From Candidatus Aminicenantota bacterium (GTDB lineage Bacteria > Acidobacteriota > Aminicenantia > Aminicenantales > Aminicenantaceae), in assembly GCA_013139435.1 (NCBI GenBank), contig WTAW01000069.1, positions 1 to 8,712 of the forward strand: DNA of 8,712 bases, in the 5' to 3' direction. Below, in pieces: positions 4,236-8,712 of the stretch. The position numbers were made by a program, and so were the translations under genes. Each line of letters begins with the position of its first letter. The stretch's first letter is position 1. The notes beneath the pieces were generated by a model. The model had not been told where the DNA came from, searched no databases, and saw only the letters and a list, made by a program, of their open reading frames with translations.

Positions 4236-4831
4236 ATCAGAAACTTCCCCGCGGTGCAACGCCTTTGACTCCCGAAGAGTTAGAAGGTTTACTCCCAAAA
4301 TATATTACGACCCGAGAAGAATTAAACGATGCAGAGTTTATAAATATTTCCGAAGCGTCAAAAAAATATCTTCTATCAAGAAAAACATTCCGGTTCACAA
4401 TCGGTAATCTTTATAAAATCCACAAAGATATGTTTGGCCATGTTTGGAAATGGGCTGGTAAAAAAAGAATAACAGAGAAAAACATTGGCGTTGAAAAAAC
4501 TCAGATCGATGTGGAACTAAATAAATTATTAGATGATTTAGAATATTGGCTGAAGAAGAACTTCGATTTAGTTGAAATCTCTGCCCGGCTTCATCATCGA
4601 CTTGTGTACATACATCCTTTCAACAACGGTAACGGCAGATGGGGACGGTTTATAGTTAATATGTTTCTTAAAGATCATTCCGACTCCTATCTTGATTTTC
4701 CTGAGGATGAACTTCTCTTAACGACCAGAATAAGAAAATCCTATATTGCTGCACTACGAGAAGCCGACAGCCTAAACTATAAGCCTTTGATTGATCTTCA
4801 TAAGAAATACATTTCAAACTATTCCCCATAA
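4208..4831 (+). CDS. Fic domain protein, 'mobile mystery protein B'-like (putative toxin)
   Basis: A 207-residue Fic/DOC-fold protein. The N-terminal GATPLTPEELEGLLPKYITTREELN and the block MFGHVWKWAGKKRITEKNIGV are typical of the 'mobile mystery B' Fic subgroup. The active-site loop HPFNNGNGRWGR (residues 136-147) follows the helix ISARLHHRLVYI. His136, the general base of Fic enzymes, and Arg144 are present. The Asp/Glu that normally binds Mg2+ (HPFx[D/E]GNGR) is Asn140. As I recall the subgroup, Asn is common there, so it may be a family feature rather than decay, but it leaves the transferred group uncertain (AMP, phosphate or another). EG at 26-27 within PEELEG partly resembles the inhibitory [S/T]xxxE[G/N] helix. 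There is no strong Shine-Dalgarno; the 28-nt overlap suggests translational coupling to the regulator. Confidence 0.88.
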   Translation: MESKSKKKINQKLPRGATPLTPEELEGLLPKYITTREELNDAEFINISEASKKYLLSRKTFRFTIGNLYKIHKDMFGHVWKWAGKKRITEKNIGVEKTQIDVELNKLLDDLEYWLKKNFDLVEISARLHHRLVYIHPFNNGNGRWGRFIVNMFLKDHSDSYLDFPEDELLLTTRIRKSYIAALREADSLNYKPLIDLHKKYISNYSP

Positions 4832-4843
4832 ATATATATTTAT
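4828..4843. repeat. 16-bp A/T palindrome over the Fic gene stop
   Basis: ATAAATATATATTTAT equals its reverse complement and includes the TAA stop at 4829-4831. It has no G/C stem or following T-run, so it is a poor terminator. The core resembles the ATATAAATA/TATTTATAT arms upstream of the module; with only A/T this may be chance. Confidence 0.5.
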
Positions 4844-4880
4844 TGTAATTTTAACGCACAGAAGGGACACAATTTATGTA

Positions 4881-4909
4881 TTGACAAAGAATACAGTTAA
4901 CTGTACATT
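4881..4909 (+). promoter_or_regulatory. Promoter of the phd-relE pair
   Basis: A perfect -35 TTGACA (4881-4886), a 17-bp spacer, then TACATT (4904-4909) as a 4/6 -10 match. The palindrome 4892-4905 fills the spacer. A strong Shine-Dalgarno GGAGG at 4936-4940 precedes the ATG at 4947. Confidence 0.65.
4892..4905. promoter_or_regulatory. Phd/RelE operator: perfect 14-bp palindrome
   Basis: TACAGTTAACTGTA equals its reverse complement and sits between the -35 and -10 of the phd promoter, touching the -10. Phd/YefM antitoxins typically bind short palindromes in this position. Binding is inferred. Confidence 0.75.
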
Positions 4910-4946
4910 ATAAATACCCCTAATATTGTATACTTGGAGGATCATA

Positions 4947-5228
4947 ATGATAACAGTGGAAGGAAAAACAACGCTTGTCGGTGTGGCTGAATTGAGAAAA
5001 ACGACAGCAGAGATCCTAAAAAAAATTAAGTCTAATAAAGTCATTCTCACCAAACGGAATAAACCGGTAGGGGTCATTCTCGACTATGAGGAATACAAAA
5101 AGATAGAGGACATCATGGAAGCCCTTGAAGATTACATTTTAGGCTCTTTGGCGCAAGAGCGAGCCAGGAGAAAAGATCAAAAGGTAATTTCGTTAGAAGA
5201 GGCTGAAAAAAGATTAGGGCTTAGTTGA
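4947..5228 (+). CDS. Phd/YefM family antitoxin
   Basis: 93 residues from the ATG at 4947, six bases after a strong GGAGG (4936-4940). An in-frame TTG at 4926 lies upstream of that ribosome site and is rejected. The N-terminal half is the Phd/YefM fold: VGVAELRKTTAEILKKIKSNK, then VILTKRNKPVGVILDYEEYKKI, the conserved 'TK.NKPVGV' strand of the family (about residues 30-48). The C-terminal half (EALEDYILGSLAQERARR, then EEAEKRLGL) is the charged helix that in the family binds and masks the toxin. The TGA overlaps the toxin ATG (TGATG at 5226-5230). Autoregulation through the palindrome 4892-4905 is likely. Confidence 0.92.
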   Translation: MITVEGKTTLVGVAELRKTTAEILKKIKSNKVILTKRNKPVGVILDYEEYKKIEDIMEALEDYILGSLAQERARRKDQKVISLEEAEKRLGLS

Positions 5229-5521
5229 TGTATTCGGTCGTAATCGACGAACTTGTTTTTGAGAAGGATTTCAAGCAGATCGACAAAGCCGGCCAAAGAA
5301 GAATTACTCGGTCGATAAGGAATAAGCTCTCCTCCAACCCAAAGGAATTCGGAGAACCTCTCAGTGGAGATTTTGCTGGCTTGTGGAAGCTCAGAGTAGG
5401 ACCTTACAGGATTATCTATAAAATCGAAGAGAAACGAGTTCGTGTTTATGTCATTTTGGTCGGGTTCAGACGAGACGCAGAGGTTTATAGAAGGTTGGTC
5501 AAGCGCCTTAAGTTACGTTAA
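5228..5521 (+). CDS. RelE family mRNA interferase toxin
   Basis: 97 residues from the ATG at 5228, overlapping the antitoxin stop by one base; a TTG codon directly before it is not needed. It has the classic RelE/ParE layout: an N-terminal strand, two helices (FEKDFKQIDKAGQRRITRSIRNKL), then sheet strands LWKLRVGPYRIIYKI and VRVYVILVGFRR, ending AEVYRRL. K54, R61, R81 and Y87 line up with the ribosome-dependent catalytic residues of E. coli RelE; the position of E. coli K52 is Leu here (alignment from memory). It is therefore more likely a RelE-type mRNA cleaver than a ParE gyrase inhibitor. Full-length, with no damage seen. Confidence 0.92.
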   Translation: MYSVVIDELVFEKDFKQIDKAGQRRITRSIRNKLSSNPKEFGEPLSGDFAGLWKLRVGPYRIIYKIEEKRVRVYVILVGFRRDAEVYRRLVKRLKLR

Positions 5522-5535
5522 AGTTTCAAGGGTAA

Positions 5536-5625
5536 GGCAGGTTTGACGATTATGACAGCCGTCCTCCCGTGGAAGACGCAGTCAAAAAAGACTTCGGAAT
5601 CGATATGACCATCACCTGGAAATTC
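5536..5625 (+). pseudogene. Possible remnant of a beta-barrel protein gene 3' end
   Basis: After a TAA at 5533-5535 a frame reads FDDYDSRPPVEDAVKKDFG and then IDMTITWKF. The pattern 'YDSRPP..KKDFGI....WKF' looks like the last loop and strand of an outer-membrane beta-barrel such as DUF481-type proteins. There is no start codon context, and the frame continues past WKF without a stop into the opposite-strand gene, so the original stop seems lost. It is only about 30 codons, so chance resemblance is possible. Confidence 0.35.
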
Positions 5626-5631
5626 AAAGTA

Positions 5632-6480
5632 TTAGGGATTAAATTTCAAAATTGTCCAAACGGGAAGATGATCGCTCGCTTCAGCCTCCTCATATTTTCC
5701 TGTATCCAGGACTTCAAAGCCTCTGACATAGATGTGGTCGAAATCCCATTTTAATATCCCGATGGGATCGGCTCTGGAAGTATACCCGAGTCCTTTATTA
5801 GCCCGCCTGAATCCAGCTTTCCGGAAAATCCTCTCCGTTCCCAGGACACTGTAGTTCGTATCTGTGTTAAAATCACCACCAATGATCACGTAGTCGAAGC
5901 TATCGCCGATGTTTTTAACCACCTCTTCCACCTGGTCCATTTTTCTCTCATGACCTATTATGTAGAGCTCGGTATGAACAGAGCAGGTGAGAATCTCCAG
6001 CTCACCAGCAACAAGCAATGCAAAGACTGCGATCCTGTGCATCTTTCGGATCGGATGTTCATGGGGCAGGACAACCTTTTGATGTTCTTTGATGGGCCAC
6101 TTGGAGAGGACCGCATTGCCGAAGCCTTTATCGTGGGAAGGGTGAAGGGCAGCCGGATAATAGATATAATCATACTGAAGGCGTTGCGCCATCTCATAAA
6201 CGCCATCCGGGTCCATCTCCTGGAGGAAAATGACATCAGCGTCCCGAAGTGTTTCCTCCTTATCTAATTCACGAATAGCTTGCTCAAGATTTTTCCCGAG
6301 CTTGATATTGTAAGTCACAACTTTGAACTGACCTTTAAATTCGGGCGTTGCTTCGGCAAACTGACCCATGTAGCGAGGCCCCTCCGTATGTGTGTAGCTC
6401 TGTCTGACTGGAGTGCAGGAAGTAACGATTAGAAACATAGCGGCTGCACTGATTGAAATTCTTGTTTTCATATTACCCAT
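5632..6480 (-). CDS. Endonuclease/exonuclease/phosphatase-fold lipoprotein
   Basis: 282 residues from the ATG at 6480 (or 279 from the ATG at 6471; neither has a clear Shine-Dalgarno). The N-terminus MKTRISISAAAMFLIVTSC is a lipoprotein signal peptide with Cys22 as the lipidated residue. The rest is a complete EEP (DNase I/exonuclease III/sphingomyelinase) fold. Metal- and phosphate-binding motifs in order are TYNIKLG (Asn58), FLQEMD (Glu88), SVHTEL (His169), GGDFNTD (Asp203, Asn205), DFDHIYV (Asp248) and SDHLPV (Asp270, His271). All catalytic positions are present, so an active metal-dependent phosphodiesterase is expected, anchored in the inner or outer membrane facing the periplasm or the outside. 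The substrate (nucleic acid, phospholipid or inositol phosphate) cannot be told. It follows the AbiE-like genes on the same strand with 38 bp between. Confidence 0.88.
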   Translation of the reverse strand: MGNMKTRISISAAAMFLIVTSCTPVRQSYTHTEGPRYMGQFAEATPEFKGQFKVVTYNIKLGKNLEQAIRELDKEETLRDADVIFLQEMDPDGVYEMAQRLQYDYIYYPAALHPSHDKGFGNAVLSKWPIKEHQKVVLPHEHPIRKMHRIAVFALLVAGELEILTCSVHTELYIIGHERKMDQVEEVVKNIGDSFDYVIIGGDFNTDTNYSVLGTERIFRKAGFRRANKGLGYTSRADPIGILKWDFDHIYVRGFEVLDTGKYEEAEASDHLPVWTILKFNP

Positions 6481-6518
6481 GTACGTTTTGTATTTCTTAT
6501 TCGTTTTCGTATATTTAC

Positions 6519-7328
6519 TTATGCAGTTCTTAAAAGTTTAACGCAATTGTCCTCCGTGACAAGGTCTATATCATTTTCTCTTTCTAAAAATGGACGAACA
6601 TCCGCCCTGGCTTTATCCCAGTTAATGTGTGTCACTCGATCGAGTAATATATCGCGCCAGTTGCGAGGCGTTGCAGTTGGTTCTTCCCATCTTGTTTGTT
6701 TAAGTGCTGCATTAAGCAGCTCCAAGTTGGGCGGCGGCCAGGTTCTATCAGCGAGATACCAAACAAGGTCATAAAGATCGCGCCCTTTGACATAGGAGCG
6801 AGTTAAAACCGCAGCCATTTTCCCAGCCAATAGGGATGCTTTATCGTGGTGAAGAAGATTCAATGTCACATATCGTCGAATGAGAGTTGAAGAATATGTA
6901 GCTCCTGAGGGAGGATTCGTATCCACGTCAATCTTTATAGAGAGCACTTGGGTCCGGCGCGGTGAAATCCCGAGTTCAAAAAGAAGCCCATCAAAACGCA
7001 CAAAAGCTGAAGCCACTGTTTTTGTATCATTAACTTTGAGTCTTAATGAGTAATTCTCAGCCTCAAAAACTGATTTCACATTCTCAATAGCCTTACGAAA
7101 AGGAATACTTTTTGATGAATCATACAAGGAAAAATCTAAATCTTCGGAAAAACGGGGAATGGAGTAAAGAAAGCGTAGTGCAGTTCCGCCCTGAAAAGCC
7201 CAACACAAAAAGATCCCAGACTCCTGAAAAGTTTGTAAGATCCTCGCATGGAGATATTCTCTGACTACGCTGGTTTTAGTAAGAGCTCCGGACTTATCTG
7301 CGATCAATTGTTTAATATAGTCTTTCAT
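6519..7328 (-). CDS. AbiEii-type nucleotidyltransferase toxin
   Basis: A 269-residue AbiEii/AbiGii-family nucleotidyltransferase. It contains the DNA-polymerase-beta-like motifs GGTALR (residues 47-52), RFSEDLDF (59-66, with Asp63 and Asp65), a third acidic residue in IKIDV (Asp134), and the C-terminal block DKASLLAGKMAAVL...GRDLYDLVWYL (about 162-192, with Lys170 and Asp187). All motifs look intact. In the AbiE abortive-infection system the toxin is held in check by AbiEi as a type IV toxin-antitoxin pair; related MenA-type toxins transfer nucleotides to tRNA. The ATG at 7326-7328 overlaps the stop of the upstream gene by 4 nt (ATGA), implying coupled translation. A phage-defence role is inferred from the family. 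Confidence 0.9.
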   Translation of the reverse strand: MKDYIKQLIADKSGALTKTSVVREYLHARILQTFQESGIFLCWAFQGGTALRFLYSIPRFSEDLDFSLYDSSKSIPFRKAIENVKSVFEAENYSLRLKVNDTKTVASAFVRFDGLLFELGISPRRTQVLSIKIDVDTNPPSGATYSSTLIRRYVTLNLLHHDKASLLAGKMAAVLTRSYVKGRDLYDLVWYLADRTWPPPNLELLNAALKQTRWEEPTATPRNWRDILLDRVTHINWDKARADVRPFLERENDIDLVTEDNCVKLLRTA

Positions 7329-7960
7329 AGATCTTCATACCTCTCTGCGTCAGCCAGTTGAATAAGCATCTTGGCTGCACGAATCAATTTCTTGCTGTCG
7401 CTCACCTTAGCGTACTCTAAGAGAGAAAAACGATCCACTTGATCAATATTCTGAAGCCGCAACTCATAAAGATATTTCTCTGAATCAGAATGGGGTGTAA
7501 GATAAGCGAGATCAAGGAATGCTTTTTCAGGAGAAGCGATAAACGCAAATTGTGAGGGGGTAACCTCAATTTCATGGAAACCTTTAAAAAAGGTCTTTTT
7601 TATATGCCTGTAAATGAATCCTCCCATATCCGTCTGTAGATGTTCCGGTCTTCCTGTAGTGATGCTGGTTACGACAGGGACATACTCAGGAATCATCCCA
7701 TAATGTGCTAACGCCGACTGTAAGCTGACGTAGGATGCCTTCTTAAGCCTGTTTGCCATTAAAAATGGATGAGGATTTACTTTTCTGTAAGGTTCTGCAA
7801 GTGTGTACACTCCTCGACGCAATTGGATGATTCTTCCTGCTTTTACCCACCGGACCAGTAGCTGTTGGATGCGCTCTGTAGAAACACGGCCAACCTGGAG
7901 GATACTGGATGTAAAAACAGGCTCATCACTCACTAAATTTAGAAAATCCTTCCATTTCAT
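7325..7960 (-). CDS. AbiEi-type antitoxin / transcriptional regulator
   Basis: A 211-residue AbiEi-like protein, first gene of the minus-strand pair with AbiEii. The N-terminal winged helix (about residues 14-55: FTSSILQVGRVSTERIQQLL, RWVKAGRIIQLRRGVYTLA) matches the family's 'L...G.i..l.rG.Y.l' module. It is followed by PHPFLMANRLKKASYVSLQSAL, GMIPEYVPVVTSITTG and FIASPEKAFLDLAYL, all typical of AbiEi. In known systems AbiEi neutralises the toxin without tight direct binding and represses its own promoter at inverted repeats. Here inverted ATGCAT-type repeats lie upstream (7979-8032). The ATG at 7958-7960 has no evident Shine-Dalgarno. Length is in the usual 180-220 range. Confidence 0.88.
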   Translation of the reverse strand: MKWKDFLNLVSDEPVFTSSILQVGRVSTERIQQLLVRWVKAGRIIQLRRGVYTLAEPYRKVNPHPFLMANRLKKASYVSLQSALAHYGMIPEYVPVVTSITTGRPEHLQTDMGGFIYRHIKKTFFKGFHEIEVTPSQFAFIASPEKAFLDLAYLTPHSDSEKYLYELRLQNIDQVDRFSLLEYAKVSDSKKLIRAAKMLIQLADAERYEDL

Positions 7961-7978
7961 AGCAACAACTTAACATAA

Positions 7979-8032
7979 ATGCATAGATAATGCAATATAA
8001 ATGACTTATTAAGCAAATTCGAACTTATGCAT
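7979..8032. promoter_or_regulatory. Inverted repeats upstream of abiEi-like gene, candidate operator
   Basis: TGCAT-AGATA-ATGCA forms an inverted repeat at 7980-7994, and ATGCATA (7979-7985) pairs with TATGCAT (8026-8032) on a larger scale. This lies 19-72 bp upstream of the minus-strand ATG, where AbiEi repressors bind in characterised systems. No single -35/-10 pair stands out, so the promoter position is uncertain. Confidence 0.45.
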
Positions 8033-8114
8033 GATATCCTCTTTAATTGATAAGAGAAAGAATTAAGGATGCTGTCCCAAGAATCTAATTATGACGTTCC
8101 TAGAATTCAGATTC

Positions 8115-8712
8115 TCAGTCTTTCAACATCTTCTTAATGACAACCTTCTGCCACTGTCTGAGATATGCGACAATATCGTGTCTCTCCTGGGAATTTAGAG
8201 CCCGGTACTTGTCTGAATCTCTTCCCCAGGTGGGCATTTCTGTTTCGTTTCGGCCGAGCGAGATTGTGGCGCAGAGATATCCGTTTGTTGCAGCATTCAG
8301 GAATTCCTGATTGTTGAGAGCAGGGGCTTGCAGTCCTTCTCCCAACTGGCCATGACATTCAATGCAGAGCTCTTGAAATAGGCTCCTTCCCTTCTCTGCC
8401 GATCCAAAGATCGGACCGGGATAGATCACATCCGGTGGATTTAAAGACGCATGGCGGAGATAAGCAATTACGTCGGCGATGTCCGCAGCAGAAAGTCTTT
8501 CCTGTTTCGAAACAGCCGTTGACCAGCCGATCATCGCCGTGCCTCTGCGGCCCTTGGCAATCATCTCAGCGAAGAAATAATCCGAAGCCGCATCATGAAA
8601 ATCCGCATTAAAAATCGCCGGCCCGGTATCCCCCTGGCCATAAATCCCATGACAGCGCGAGCAGAGGTAGTGATACCTCTCTTCCCCCCGGTCCACATCG
8701 CCCTGTTCTGCA
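8115..8712 (-). CDS. Diheme cytochrome c (N-terminus outside window)
   Basis: The frame is open from the TGA at 8115-8117 to the right edge. Upstream codons give AEQGDVDRGEERYHYLCSRCHG, so the GTG at 8694-8696 is an internal Val codon and the start lies beyond the window. Two tandem cytochrome c domains are visible. Counted from that Val, the first heme site is CSRCH (12-16) with candidate axial Met in GTAMIGW (Met55); the second is CIECH (111-115) with TEMPTWG (Met154). Each domain ends with an amphipathic DVIAYLRH/DIVAYLRQ helix. This resembles c4-like or cbb3-CcoP-type mono/diheme electron carriers; a signal peptide presumably lies upstream. It is likely periplasmic. The partner oxidoreductase would be encoded to the right, outside the window. 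Confidence 0.88.
   Translation of the reverse strand, partial: AEQGDVDRGEERYHYLCSRCHGIYGQGDTGPAIFNADFHDAASDYFFAEMIAKGRRGTAMIGWSTAVSKQERLSAADIADVIAYLRHASLNPPDVIYPGPIFGSAEKGRSLFQELCIECHGQLGEGLQAPALNNQEFLNAATNGYLCATISLGRNETEMPTWGRDSDKYRALNSQERHDIVAYLRQWQKVVIKKMLKD

Noticed and set aside
4926..4946. Upstream TTG start for the Phd-like antitoxin
   Set aside because: It precedes the strong GGAGG at 4936-4940, which is ideally spaced for the ATG at 4947.
5950..6267. Plus-strand frame of 105 codons
   Set aside because: Antisense to the EEP lipoprotein gene, whose complete set of catalytic motifs shows that the minus strand is the coding one.
8080..8115. AGAATCT/AGATTCT inverted repeat as terminator of the cytochrome gene
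   Set aside because: The stem is only 7 bp with a 22-nt loop, and no T-run follows on the minus strand.

Overview
The window reads as an accessory (genomic-island-like) stretch of chromosome from a Gram-negative bacterium. An outer membrane is implied by two beta-barrel proteins ending in aromatic residues, a lipoprotein with a lipobox, and a periplasmic-type diheme cytochrome c. I cannot name the species. The mixed base composition, many small two-gene modules and two broken gene fragments point to repeated gene acquisition.

Layout, left to right. Positions 3-239: 3' end of an outer-membrane beta-barrel gene. 240-513: gene-free, with a 40-bp near-perfect palindrome, a 9-bp tandem repeat and the promoter/operator of the next module. 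514-1046: dinJ-yafQ type toxin-antitoxin (TA) pair. 1187-2233: secreted or outer-membrane protein with an 11-serine tract, behind a strong sigma70-like promoter. 2230-2526 (minus): a HigA antitoxin with no toxin partner, behind a doubled palindromic operator. 2661-3235: mazEF/chpIK-like pair. 3236-3761: no intact gene; a GC-rich TPR gene fragment followed by an AT-rich promoter region. 3762-4831: XRE-type regulator plus Fic protein, matching the little-studied 'mobile mystery protein A/B' pair. 4947-5521: Phd/YefM-RelE pair. 5536-5625: probable remnant of a beta-barrel gene end. 5632-6480 (minus): endonuclease/exonuclease/phosphatase-fold lipoprotein. 6519-7960 (minus): AbiEi-AbiEii type pair. 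8115-8712 (minus): diheme cytochrome c, cut by the window edge.

The unifying theme is a cluster of six TA or TA-like loci in about 7.5 kb, each from a different family. The predicted toxins are three mRNA-interferase types (YafQ, MazF, RelE), a Fic enzyme and a nucleotidyltransferase. Five of the six have the two-gene, overlapping-stop/start design; higA stands alone. Five loci have a distinct inverted repeat laid over a recognisable promoter, which is the expected form of autoregulation by the antitoxin or by the toxin-antitoxin complex; the sixth (abiE) has inverted repeats upstream but no clear promoter.

The best candidate for something poorly described is the HTH-Fic module at 3762-4831. 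It is AT-rich, its promoter puts the predicted transcription start on the ATG (leaderless), a 12-bp inverted repeat embeds its -10 box, and its Fic motif has Asn where AMP-transferring Fic enzymes carry Asp/Glu. Second is the orphan higA, which keeps an elaborate promoter/operator but has lost, or never had, higB.
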